Positions 1 through 9,181 of a DNA stretch of 64,000 nucleotides are shown here, piece after piece. How positions within the stretch are numbered: position 1 is the stretch's first letter; the number at the start of each line of letters is the position of its first letter. The position numbers and the translations under genes are program-made. The notes beneath the pieces are model-generated. The model had not been told where the DNA came from. It made no database searches and was given only the letters and a program-made list of their open reading frames with translations. Location of the stretch: contig UCNG01000014.1 of the NCBI GenBank assembly GCA_900473915.1, positions 32,745-96,744 on the forward strand, given 5' to 3'. The stretch comes from Hyphomicrobiales bacterium (lineage in GTDB: Bacteria > Pseudomonadota > Alphaproteobacteria > Rhizobiales > Rhizobiaceae).

Positions 1-58
1 TCCTGTTCAGCAACAAAATAGCCTCGCGCCAAACCGTAAGTTAATTCGTCACTACAGC

Positions 59-160
59 CTAAAAATCGTCCCTGTGGCGGATCGATTGCAGATAGGCATA
101 GGCTGTCCCAAGAAACACGGGCACAATTACCAAAGCTGCCCAGAATAGAATGTTGCTCAT
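59..160 (-). CDS. Small single-span membrane protein (33 aa), hypothetical
   Basis: A 33-codon ORF starts with ATG at 160, preceded by a purine-rich GGGAGAGGCAG sequence suited to ribosome binding, and ends with TAG. The product begins MSNILFWAALVIVPVF, giving one hydrophobic helix of about 20 residues, followed by a short charged tail (SIRHRDDF). That layout is typical of tiny inner-membrane proteins and small subunits. It lies alone at the left edge, divergent from the macroglobulin gene. I do not recognise a family. It could be a chance ORF, but the good ribosome site and clean helix favour a real gene. Confidence 0.45.
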   Translation of the reverse strand: MSNILFWAALVIVPVFLGTAYAYLQSIRHRDDF

Positions 161-381
161 CTCTGCCTCTCCCATGGTATGAAGCGATGTGCATTCCGCA
201 TCTATGCAGATACCATTCTAACACGCAAAAGGCCGCTTTGCTCCCATTTGTTAACGAAAGGTTAATGACGCCTATTATTCTAACGGGCGACTGAAACTAT
301 CCTATTAGTTGTAGATAATTCCTATTCGCCTTGACAGTTTGTCGCGGTGAGGCTTCACATGAACCGGATTCTTTTCGCCTT

Positions 382-397
382 TTCTAATACATTAGAA
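382..397. promoter_or_regulatory. Perfect TTCTAAT-AC-ATTAGAA palindrome before the macroglobulin gene
   Basis: A 7-bp perfect inverted repeat with a 2-bp centre lies about 30 bp before the macroglobulin start. Two ATTCTAAC half-site-like words stand further upstream at 215-222 and 277-284. A TTGACA hexamer is seen at 331-336 without a good -10 partner. The palindrome may be an operator; the protein that would bind it is unknown. Confidence 0.3.
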
Positions 398-426
398 GTG
401 GCAGCGTTCGTTGTGAGGGGATGCAA

Positions 427-3400
427 ATGCGTATTGGTTTCAACCGGCTTTTATTGGCCTTTGCAGTCGCAGCCTCCGTTTTGGCTGTTCCGCACAACGC
501 ACAAGCTGCCGAAACCCGGCGCATAGAGATTACCAAAGATAGCGATTATTTCGGCTTTGATCTGCGCACGGAGAAAAATGTCTCCCTGGACCAGTGCAAA
601 AGCATTTGTCTGGGCGACAATGCCTGCCTTGCCTTCACTTATAATCCGAAGGTCAAGTGGTGCTTTTTAAAATCCGATTTCAACAAGCTCAATCGGTCCG
701 TAGGCTCCATTGCAGGCAAGGTTGTAACGCAGTCGACAGCAGCCCGCGAAGTCGAGGATATCGGCGCCCCGCCAGCCATTTCCTTCTTCGCCGCCAATCT
801 GGTTGATGAAGCTCGGCGCCTGAAAAATGAGCTGACTTCGAATGATAGCACTGAGGGGCTAAGCACCTTGAAGAGCGAAGCGGCCTCGGCAGCGCTCAAT
901 GGCGATCCGCGCACTGCCATGGAAAAATTTCGACTGGCGGCCGGCATGTCGCCGGATGAAAGCGAAATCTGGGCCGGATATGCGCTTTGGGCACTGGCGA
1001 CCGAGCCGTCCAATGGCCAGGAACGTTCCAAGTTCCAGCGCGATGCGACCTCGGCCTCGTGGTTTGCGTATCAGACTTCACGCACCAAGGATGAGCGCGC
1101 GCAAGCGCTTGCCGTCATGGCGCAGGCGCTCGAAAAGCGCGATGCATCGCGTCCGGCCTTGCAGGCCTATGAAGCGAGCCTTGACCTCGTCAATTCCGCA
1201 TCCGTTCGTGACGCCTATGAAGATCTGAAGGCCCGCAAAGGCTTCCGCATCGTCAATAACACGGTCGATAATGATAATGCCGCGCCGCGCATCTGCGCGC
1301 AGTTCTCCGAAGAACTGGTGAAAAGCGGTGTCGATTATTCGAGCTTCGTTACGCTCGACAGTGGAGCGCCAAAAGCTGTTGACGCCAAGGACCGCCAGAT
1401 TTGTGTGGAGGGTCTGGAACATGGCCGCAATTATACGGTGACGTTCCGTCAGGGCCTGCCATCGGCCGTTGGCGAAGTGCTGCCCGCTCCGGTCAATCTT
1501 TCGATCTATGTGCAGGACCGCGCGCCATCGGTACGCTTTACTGGCGACAGCTTTGTGCTGCCTGCGAAAGCCCGTCGCGGCATTCCGCTGGTCAGCGTCA
1601 ATTTGAGTACAGCCAAGGTCAAGCTCTATCGCGTCGGTGACCGTTCGCTGGCACAGCTTCTCTCCGGCTATCAGTTCCTGCGCCAGTTGGACAGCTACGA
1701 CATCAGCACGGTTTCCGATCAGATGGGTGCGCCTGTCTGGGAAGGTGAGATCGAGGTTGCAGGCAATGAGCTGAACAAGGAAGCAACGACCAGTTTCCCG
1801 GTTGATGAAGCACTGCCGGAACGCAAGCCCGGCGTCTACGTGCTGACCGCTGAACCGCTGGTCCAGAAGTCCGATGATGAATATGGCACCAAGGCAACGC
1901 AGTGGTTTGTCGTTTCCGACATCGGCCTGTCGACCTATACCGGACAGGACGGCATCAATGTGTTTGCCCGTTCGCTGGAAAGCGCAGAGCCGCTTAAAGG
2001 CGTGAAGCTGACGCTGCTTGCACGCAACAATGAAGTGCTGGGCGAAGCGACCACCGACAGCGATGGCCGGGCGACGTTTACGCCGGGACTGACACGCGGC
2101 AAGGACGGCATGGTGCCAGCGGTGCTGATGGCGAGTGGGGATGATGATGATTTCACGTTCCTCGACATGGCGCGCGCTGGTTTCGATCTCTCCGATCGCG
2201 GTGTGACGGGCCGAGCCGTGCCGAAAGCGCTCGATCTTTATGCATGGACAGAGCGCGGCATCTACCGCGCTGGCGAAGTCGTCCATGTGGGCGCGCTTGC
2301 ACGTGACGACACCGCAACCGCAATCGAGGATCTGCCGCTCACCTTCATCTTCACGCGTCCCGATGGCGTGGAAGATCGCCGTCTCGTTTCGGACAGCAAA
2401 CTGGCCGGTGGTCATGCCATCGACCTGACCTTGCCATCGAACGCCATGCGCGGCACCTGGAATGTTTCGGTCTATACCGATCCCAAGCAGCCGGCGATTG
2501 CCACGCAGATGTTCCTGGTTGAAGATTTCGTGCCGGACCGGATCGAGTTCGATCTGACATCCGACAAGCCGGAAATCGCCGTGGGTGAAACCACCAATAT
2601 CACCGTGGACGGTCGTTTCCTCTATGGTGCGCCTGCCGCCGGTCTTGCGCTTGAAGGCGAAGTCACGCTTTCCACCAAGCGTCAGTGGGACCGCTTCAAG
2701 GGCTATTATTTCGGCCTCGCCGATGAAGAACAGGGCGAAGCCACGCGCCTGCCGCTCGATGGCCTGTCAAAAGTCGATGACAACGGCAAGGCGACTTTCC
2801 CGGTTACAATCGATGAAATGCCGTCAACAACGCGTCTCGTAAACGCAGCCGTGACCGTTCGTATGCGAGAAACCGGCGGTCGTGCTGTTGAGCGTAAGAT
2901 CGATGTTGCCATTCAGCCGGAAACCGATCTCATCGGCATTCGCCCGGATTTCGCTGGTGATGAAGTTCCGCAGGGGGGAACCGCGAAGTTCAGCCTGATC
3001 GCCTCTGACAGTAAGGGCGACCGCAAGACGCTTGATGGCGCACAATGGTCGCTGGTCAAGATCGAGCGTAATTATCAGTGGTATCGCAGTGGCAATAGCT
3101 GGAACTACGAACCCGTGACTTTCACCAAGGCGATTGCCAACGGCAAGGTCGATCTGAAAACCGATAGCGAGGCTGAAATCAGCCTGCCGGTCGATTGGGG
3201 TCGTTATCGTCTGGAAATCGAAACAGCCGATGCTTCGGGTCCGGCCACAAGCTATGAATTCGATGCGGGCTGGTATGTAAGCTCAACCTCGACCGAAACA
3301 CCGGACGGGCTCGAAATCGCGCTCGACAAGGAACATTATGCGGCGGGTGACACGGCAGAACTGAAAATCTCCCCTCGTTTTGCCGGTGAGCTGCTCATCA

Positions 3401-5925
3401 CCATTGGTGCGGAAAAGCTGCTCAAGACAATCACCGCAAGCGTGCCGGAAGGTGGCACGACCATCGATATTCCGGTGGGTGAGGATTGGGGTGCGGGCGC
3501 CTATGTTACGGCAACGCTGTTCCGTCCGGGTGAGGCTATTGAAAGCCGCATGCCTGCGCGTGCGATTGGTCTTAAATGGCTGAAGGTCGATCCTGCCGAC
3601 AAGCAGCTTGCTGTCAAGCTGACCCCGCCTGAGAAGATTGCGCCGCGTTCCACGCTTTCCATCCCGGTTTCGGTTGAAAATGCAGGTGGCGAGCAGGCCT
3701 ATGTCATGGTTGCGGCAGTCGATGTCGGCATTCTCAATCTGACGCGCTATCAGCCGCCGAACCCGGAAAACTGGTTCTTCGGCCAGCGTCAGCTGGGCCT
3801 TGAAATGCGCGATATGTATGGTCGCCTGATTGACGGTTCGCTCGGCGTCACCGGCAAGCTGCGCACAGGTGGCGACGGTGGCAATATGGCAGCCGAAGGC
3901 AGCCCACCCACCGAAAAGCTTCTTGCGCTGTTCTCCGGAGCGGTCGAACTCGACAGCGACGGCAAGGCGACAATCACCTTCGACATACCGCAGTTCAACG
4001 GCACCGCGCGTGTCATGGCCGTTGCATGGACCAAGAAGGCTGTCGGCCATGCGGTGACCGATGTCATCATCCGCGATCCTGTGGTCATCACCGCTGGTCT
4101 GCCACGCTTCATGGCCCCCGGCGATCAGGCCAATATCCGCTTCGATATTGCCAATACGGACGCACCGGATGGCAATTATCGTGTGAGCCTTGAGACCACC
4201 GATAATCTCGGCGTCGAAGTTGGCTCCTATCCTGATAGCATTGCGCTTGCCGGTGGCAAACGGCAGTCGATCACCGTTCCGCTCAATGCTGTGGCCACGG
4301 GTGCCGGTGGTGTGACAATCCGGCTTTCCAACGATGCAGGCCTCAATGTTGAACAGGCTTTGGCACTGCCGGTACGCCCGGTCGATCTACCGGTCACGAG
4401 CCGCCATGTCGTCAATCTCTCGGCCAATGGCGGAAGCCTGAAAGTCGATGGCGGCCTTCTATCGGAAAGCCTGCTTGATGGTGCTTTTGTCAGCGTTGGT
4501 GTGACGCGAAGTGCGGCATTTGATGTGCCAGCCTTGTTGATGGCGCTCGACCGTTATCCTTATGGCTGCACAGAGCAGACCACCAGCCGCGCATTGCCGC
4601 TGCTTTATTTGAGCGAAATGGCGGCGGGTACGGAAGCGGCAGCGGGTCTGGAAAGTCAGGAAGAACTTAAGAAGCGTGTGCAGGACGCTATCTTCCGCGT
4701 GCTGAACAACCAGTCTTCGAGTGGTTCGTTTGGCCTCTGGTCGCCCGGGTCGGGTGATCTCTGGATGGACGCCTATGTGACCGACTTCCTGACGCGTGCT
4801 CGCGAAAAGGGCTATGACGTGCCACAGCAGGCGATGCTGTTCGCTCTTGGCAATCTGCAAAATGCGCTCGGCTACACCACCGACGTCAAGGAACGCGGCA
4901 ACGACATTGCCTATGCGCTCTATGTTCTGGCACGCAACAAGAAAGCTTCGGTTGGTGATCTGCGTTACTTTGCCGATACCCAGCTCGGAAACTTCGCAAG
5001 CCCGATGGCGGTTGCCCAGCTTGGTGCAGCACTGGCCCTTTATGGTGATCAGCCGCGCTCGGAACGAGTGTTCGATGCGTCGCTCCAGCTTGCAACCAGC
5101 CAGTCCAGCTACGACTATAATCGCTCCGATTATGGTTCGCCCTTGCGAGATGGTGCGGCGATGCTGGCTCTTGCCTCCGAAACCAAGCCTGCGCCGAAAG
5201 TGCTGCCGTCGCTGATTACGCTGGTCGAGTTCCAGCGCGAAGAGGCTCGTTATCTCAGCACGCAGGATCAGGCGTGGATGCTGCTTGCAGCACGCGGGCT
5301 TCAGGATGACAATGGTGCCATCAGCCTCGACATCAATGGCACTACGCATCAAGGCGCGTTCTCCGAGCGTCTCAATGGTGCAGCCCTTGAAGCACAGCCG
5401 CTGGTCGTCACCAATAAGGGTCAGGGATCGGTTGATGCGGTCGTAACCGCAGTCGCGCCGCCCGCTCAATCGCTGCCTGCGGGTGGTGAAGGTTTCACCA
5501 TCGAGCGCACCTATTATACGCTCGATGGCGAACCGGCCAATGTGACCGGCGTCAATCAGAATGAGCGCTACGTGGTTGTCCTGAAAATCGACGACCTGCA
5601 GGAATGGCAGTCGCGTCTGCTTGTGACCGATCTGCTGCCAGCAGGCTTCGAGATCGATAATCCGGGCCTTGTTTCCAGTGCCGATCTTGGCAACTTCTCA
5701 TGGCTGGAAAGCACACAGGCAGCGCATCTCGAATTCCGCAATGATCGTTTCGTGGCCGCCTTCGACCGCTCGGCGGGCGAGAAGAAGCCGATCACGCTGG
5801 CTTATGTGGTGCGTGCGGTGACGCCTGGTCTTTACACCCATCCCGCAGCAACGGTTGAGGATATGTATCGTCCGCAATTTGCAGCGCGCACGGCAACGGG
5901 CATGATGGAGGTGGCTGCGCCTTAG
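427..5925 (+). CDS. yfhM: Bacterial alpha-2-macroglobulin with N-terminal PAN/apple domain
   Basis: Large periplasmic protein of about 1832 residues. A Sec signal peptide ends near AQA-A, with no lipobox cysteine, so the product should be soluble rather than lipidated like E. coli YfhM. A cysteine-rich PAN/apple-like segment follows at about residues 35-90. The rest matches the macroglobulin-domain architecture. The thioester motif CTEQ sits at about residues 1383-1386 counted from the ATG at 421, within YGCTEQTT, so the covalent protease-trapping chemistry should be intact. I chose the ATG at 427 because GAGGGG lies 6 bases before it, while the ATG at 421 directly abuts that sequence. The gene precedes pbpC, the usual partner, suggesting defence of the cell envelope against proteases together with wall repair. 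Confidence 0.93.
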   Translation: MRIGFNRLLLAFAVAASVLAVPHNAQAAETRRIEITKDSDYFGFDLRTEKNVSLDQCKSICLGDNACLAFTYNPKVKWCFLKSDFNKLNRSVGSIAGKVVTQSTAAREVEDIGAPPAISFFAANLVDEARRLKNELTSNDSTEGLSTLKSEAASAALNGDPRTAMEKFRLAAGMSPDESEIWAGYALWALATEPSNGQERSKFQRDATSASWFAYQTSRTKDERAQALAVMAQALEKRDASRPALQAYEASLDLVNSASVRDAYEDLKARKGFRIVNNTVDNDNAAPRICAQFSEELVKSGVDYSSFVTLDSGAPKAVDAKDRQICVEGLEHGRNYTVTFRQGLPSAVGEVLPAPVNLSIYVQDRAPSVRFTGDSFVLPAKARRGIPLVSVNLSTAKVKLYRVGDRSLAQLLSGYQFLRQLDSYDISTVSDQMGAPVWEGEIEVAGNELNKEATTSFPVDEALPERKPGVYVLTAEPLVQKSDDEYGTKATQWFVVSDIGLSTYTGQDGINVFARSLESAEPLKGVKLTLLARNNEVLGEATTDSDGRATFTPGLTRGKDGMVPAVLMASGDDDDFTFLDMARAGFDLSDRGVTGRAVPKALDLYAWTERGIYRAGEVVHVGALARDDTATAIEDLPLTFIFTRPDGVEDRRLVSDSKLAGGHAIDLTLPSNAMRGTWNVSVYTDPKQPAIATQMFLVEDFVPDRIEFDLTSDKPEIAVGETTNITVDGRFLYGAPAAGLALEGEVTLSTKRQWDRFKGYYFGLADEEQGEATRLPLDGLSKVDDNGKATFPVTIDEMPSTTRLVNAAVTVRMRETGGRAVERKIDVAIQPETDLIGIRPDFAGDEVPQGGTAKFSLIASDSKGDRKTLDGAQWSLVKIERNYQWYRSGNSWNYEPVTFTKAIANGKVDLKTDSEAEISLPVDWGRYRLEIETADASGPATSYEFDAGWYVSSTSTETPDGLEIALDKEHYAAGDTAELKISPRFAGELLITIGAEKLLKTITASVPEGGTTIDIPVGEDWGAGAYVTATLFRPGEAIESRMPARAIGLKWLKVDPADKQLAVKLTPPEKIAPRSTLSIPVSVENAGGEQAYVMVAAVDVGILNLTRYQPPNPENWFFGQRQLGLEMRDMYGRLIDGSLGVTGKLRTGGDGGNMAAEGSPPTEKLLALFSGAVELDSDGKATITFDIPQFNGTARVMAVAWTKKAVGHAVTDVIIRDPVVITAGLPRFMAPGDQANIRFDIANTDAPDGNYRVSLETTDNLGVEVGSYPDSIALAGGKRQSITVPLNAVATGAGGVTIRLSNDAGLNVEQALALPVRPVDLPVTSRHVVNLSANGGSLKVDGGLLSESLLDGAFVSVGVTRSAAFDVPALLMALDRYPYGCTEQTTSRALPLLYLSEMAAGTEAAAGLESQEELKKRVQDAIFRVLNNQSSSGSFGLWSPGSGDLWMDAYVTDFLTRAREKGYDVPQQAMLFALGNLQNALGYTTDVKERGNDIAYALYVLARNKKASVGDLRYFADTQLGNFASPMAVAQLGAALALYGDQPRSERVFDASLQLATSQSSYDYNRSDYGSPLRDGAAMLALASETKPAPKVLPSLITLVEFQREEARYLSTQDQAWMLLAARGLQDDNGAISLDINGTTHQGAFSERLNGAALEAQPLVVTNKGQGSVDAVVTAVAPPAQSLPAGGEGFTIERTYYTLDGEPANVTGVNQNERYVVVLKIDDLQEWQSRLLVTDLLPAGFEIDNPGLVSSADLGNFSWLESTQAAHLEFRNDRFVAAFDRSAGEKKPITLAYVVRAVTPGLYTHPAATVEDMYRPQFAARTATGMMEVAAP

Positions 5926-5940
5926 TGTGCGGCCAAACAA

Positions 5941-8028
5941 ATGAAAAGGCGTTGGAAAATAGCGATTGGCGGTGCCGCGTTTCTCGGCATCGCCGCTATT
6001 GGAACCGTGGTCGGACTTGACTGGCTCGACCGCGCCTATCCTCCGCCATTGCCGGAGCGGCTGACCATTTCTACTGAAGTCATGGATCGCGATGGCGCCC
6101 TGCTCCGCGCCTATGCAACACCGGATGGCTATTGGCGCTTGAATACGCGGATTGAGGATGTCGATCCGAAATTCGTGAAAATGCTGATCGCCTATGAGGA
6201 CAAGCGTTTTTACGATCATGGCGGCATTGATTTCCGGGCGCTTGCACGGGCTGCGATGCAGCTTGCAGGGAGTGGCCGTATTGTTTCCGGCGGCTCCACA
6301 CTTTCCATGCAGCTTGCCCGGCTGATTGAGCCGCGCGAAAGCCGCAGCTTCGGCTCCAAGTTCCGGCAGCTTGCGCGTGCGGTCCAGATTGAGCGGCGGC
6401 TGAGCAAGTCTGAAATTCTTGAGCGCTATCTGACGCTCGCGCCCTATGGCGGCAATCTGGAAGGCGTGCGGTCAGCTTCGCTCGCCTATTTTGGCAAGGA
6501 GCCACTGCGTCTCACAACATCGGAAGCCGCACTGCTTGTGGCCCTGCCGCAATTGCCGGAGCGCCGCCGTCCAGACCGCGAGATGAAGAATGCAGTTGCA
6601 GCACGGGATCGTGTGTTGAAACGCATGGTTTCGTCTGAGGTGTTCACGAACGAGGAAGCCGAGCGTGCATCGCGTGAGCGCATATCCGCTACGCGTCATC
6701 CCTTGCCATCGTTGGCCGCCCATTTTGCCGATCTCGCGTTGAAGCAGGCACCGACCGAGGCGCGGCATCAGCTGACGCTTAAAAAGTCGGTGCAGGCGGG
6801 ACTGGAAGCTGTGGCACGGGAAGCCGCTGCGAAACTCGGTGCGAAAGTTTCAGTAGCCATGGTGCTGGCCGACAGCCGTAACGGCAATATTCTGGGTGAA
6901 GTTGGCTCCGCTGACTATTTCGATGGCAAGCGGCAGGGCTGGATCGATATGACCCGCGCCGTGCGCTCGCCCGGTTCTACGCTCAAGCCCTTCATTTATG
7001 GGCTGGCCTTCGAGCAGGGTCTGATCGCACAGGAAACCATCATCGAGGACCGTCCGCAGGATTTTGCAGGCTATCGGCCGCGCAATTTCGATATGAACTA
7101 TCAGGGTGATGTCAGCATCCGTCAGGCGCTGCAAATGTCGCTCAATGTGCCGACCATTAGTCTTCTTGATACGGTCGGCCCTGCGCGGTTGACGACACGC
7201 ATTCGTCAGGCGGCAGTCAATCTGCAACTGCCAAAAGGCGAAGCACCGGGGCTGGCTATCGGCCTTGGTGGTGCGGGCATCAACCTGCGGGATCTGGTGC
7301 AGCTTTATACCGGGCTTGCCAATGGCGGGCGAGGTGCTGCCCTTCGTGATGGCACGGAAAGTTCGGAGCCGGTGCAGCCTTCCGCCCCTATTCTCACCGA
7401 GCAGGCATCCTGGCAGATCGGCGATATTCTGGCCGGTGTCGTGCCGCCGCAAGGCGCGAAACGTTTAGGTATCGCATACAAGACTGGCACGTCCTATGGC
7501 TATCGTGATGCTTGGTCGGTTGGCTATGACGGGCGTTATGTGCTGGGTGTCTGGGTTGGACGTGCCGATGGCGGCTCAGTGCCGGGCCTTGCGGGCTATG
7601 TTTCTGCGGCACCTATCCTGTTTGAAGCCTTTGTGCGTTCGAGCATCGCGTCAGTGCCTTTACCGCGTGCTCCCGCAGGCGCGTTTCGCACAGCGCGCGC
7701 CGATCTTCCAGTGACGCAGATACGTTTTTCGTCTGCGAGCGATCCTCTGCCGGTTCTCAAGGCCTCAATTGAGCCTGCACCGCGCATCGTGTTTCCACCC
7801 GATGGCGCGCATGTTGAATTGAAAGCCCTGACCGATAATGCATCGCCCCTGGTGCTGAAATTACAAGGCGGGCGCGCACCGTTTCGCTGGCTTGCCAATG
7901 GCAAGCCCATCGCCGAGATCGAACGGAGAAGGACGACAAATTGGCAACCGGACGGAACCGGATATTCGACGCTGACTGTAGTCGATGCAGCCGGACGGGC
8001 CGCAAGCGTCAACATTTTTGTTGAATAA
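5941..8028 (+). CDS. pbpC: Penicillin-binding protein 1C (peptidoglycan glycosyltransferase/transpeptidase-like)
   Basis: 695-residue class A PBP. A membrane anchor covers about residues 8-26. The GT51 glycosyltransferase domain carries the YEDKRFYDHGG motif near residue 87. The transpeptidase domain has S346-T-L-K349, S400-L-N402 and K514-T-G, so the acyl-serine site is complete. The C-terminal 100 residues fit the PBP1C-specific BiPBP_C domain. It starts 15 bases after the macroglobulin stop and is surely co-transcribed with it, as in many proteobacteria. The start at 5941 lacks an obvious ribosome site, so translational coupling is likely. The gene ends 5 bases before a convergent gene. 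Confidence 0.93.
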   Translation: MKRRWKIAIGGAAFLGIAAIGTVVGLDWLDRAYPPPLPERLTISTEVMDRDGALLRAYATPDGYWRLNTRIEDVDPKFVKMLIAYEDKRFYDHGGIDFRALARAAMQLAGSGRIVSGGSTLSMQLARLIEPRESRSFGSKFRQLARAVQIERRLSKSEILERYLTLAPYGGNLEGVRSASLAYFGKEPLRLTTSEAALLVALPQLPERRRPDREMKNAVAARDRVLKRMVSSEVFTNEEAERASRERISATRHPLPSLAAHFADLALKQAPTEARHQLTLKKSVQAGLEAVAREAAAKLGAKVSVAMVLADSRNGNILGEVGSADYFDGKRQGWIDMTRAVRSPGSTLKPFIYGLAFEQGLIAQETIIEDRPQDFAGYRPRNFDMNYQGDVSIRQALQMSLNVPTISLLDTVGPARLTTRIRQAAVNLQLPKGEAPGLAIGLGGAGINLRDLVQLYTGLANGGRGAALRDGTESSEPVQPSAPILTEQASWQIGDILAGVVPPQGAKRLGIAYKTGTSYGYRDAWSVGYDGRYVLGVWVGRADGGSVPGLAGYVSAAPILFEAFVRSSIASVPLPRAPAGAFRTARADLPVTQIRFSSASDPLPVLKASIEPAPRIVFPPDGAHVELKALTDNASPLVLKLQGGRAPFRWLANGKPIAEIERRRTTNWQPDGTGYSTLTVVDAAGRAASVNIFVE

Positions 8029-8032
8029 CGGC

Positions 8033-9181
8033 CTATTGGGCAGCTTCCGATAGAATGCCGTTTCCGGCTGCTTGTTTCTCCAGCGACATGACTTTCAGAT
8101 TGCCCGAAAACAGGATGCCGGTAATCGGAAGTACCGGCTCCGCAGGCAGTTCCTCATGTTGCGTGCTATCCTTGGGAACATGCAGCTTGTGTTCCACGCC
8201 CTCTTCGGCAGCCGACAGGGTAAGCGCAACATTCCCCCGCGCTTCCAAAAGCTTAGCGCCATATAGAAACTCGAAACTCAACATCGAAACGAGGAACTTG
8301 TAAGTTCCATCGCGCACGCCTCCCTTCATCATCGCAGCGCGATGCACCTCTCCCCCCATCGCCACATCAAGCGGAGGAATGCGGGGATCACAAACATAAC
8401 CAAGCGCCAGAAGCTGACCGCCCTCAACCTCGAAGCGCATTTTGTCCAAGCCAAGATCGAGCGCCGAGATCGAGAAACGGCGATTGCTGTATTGCACTGG
8501 CACGCGTCCGAGCCGCTTGCACAATTGCTCGCCGCTCAAGGCGCGGGCATTGGCGAAATGGTCTGGATCGATGGCGAATGGCAACGCTTTTGGACGGTTC
8601 GGAACCGACAGGGCCGATTCAAGAACATCAGCAATCAAATTCGCAACGATCGTTGTCGAAACGGGCCGCGCATAATGGCCCTGATCGAGATAAAATGCCG
8701 GATTGCCCACGACATCGCGGCCATATTGCTGCATCAGCATTCGCGAGACATCGACCGAGATCGTTCCATACCATTGGGAGATGTAATTGATGCCCGCATC
8801 GATCGAAGGCACGGAATTCAGAAAGGAGCCATTGCGCGCACCGAACACAAGCGTTGCAATCCGCAAATTCGGATTGCGTTCAAGCGCGTAACGAATAATC
8901 CCTTCGTAAAACCGCGCCCAATGACGGAATGGACGCCGTTCATCGCCATAAACAAAAGCATCATTGATTGCATATTCGATCAGCAGCAGATCGCACTCTT
9001 CGAGCTGTTCAAACTGCTTGAGCTGATAAAGACCGAGCGCGCTCGTCGTGCCGCCGACCGCAAGATCGGCGACTATATCGAGTTCCACCCCGCGCCGGGC
9101 CATCGTCGACAGAAGTGTGGGCAGATAGCCCGGCAGCATGACGGTGTTGGAACCGCCAATGATTACAGTCTTGAGTTTCAT
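8033..9181 (-). CDS. SGNH/GDSL-type hydrolase, probable polysaccharide-modifying esterase
   Basis: 382 residues without a signal peptide. SGNH features are visible: IIGGSNTVM at the N-terminus supplies the candidate nucleophile serine in a GGSN variant of the GDS motif, LLIEYAINDA resembles the N block, and DQGHYARP near residue 170 supplies the Asp-x-x-His pair. The C-terminal half is of unknown fold. It is the last gene of the leftward polysaccharide arm; its ATG overlaps the stop of the glycoside hydrolase gene by 4 bases, so the two are translationally coupled. A role in removing or transferring acyl groups on the polymer is inferred from position only. Confidence 0.65.
   Translation of the reverse strand: MKLKTVIIGGSNTVMLPGYLPTLLSTMARRGVELDIVADLAVGGTTSALGLYQLKQFEQLEECDLLLIEYAINDAFVYGDERRPFRHWARFYEGIIRYALERNPNLRIATLVFGARNGSFLNSVPSIDAGINYISQWYGTISVDVSRMLMQQYGRDVVGNPAFYLDQGHYARPVSTTIVANLIADVLESALSVPNRPKALPFAIDPDHFANARALSGEQLCKRLGRVPVQYSNRRFSISALDLGLDKMRFEVEGGQLLALGYVCDPRIPPLDVAMGGEVHRAAMMKGGVRDGTYKFLVSMLSFEFLYGAKLLEARGNVALTLSAAEEGVEHKLHVPKDSTQHEELPAEPVLPITGILFSGNLKVMSLEKQAAGNGILSEAAQ

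Noticed and set aside
1078-2415. 445-codon open frame antisense to the macroglobulin gene
   Set aside because: It lies wholly inside a clearly coding gene on the other strand, has low-complexity His/Arg/Ala-rich composition and no family motif. Long antisense frames are common in high-GC genes.
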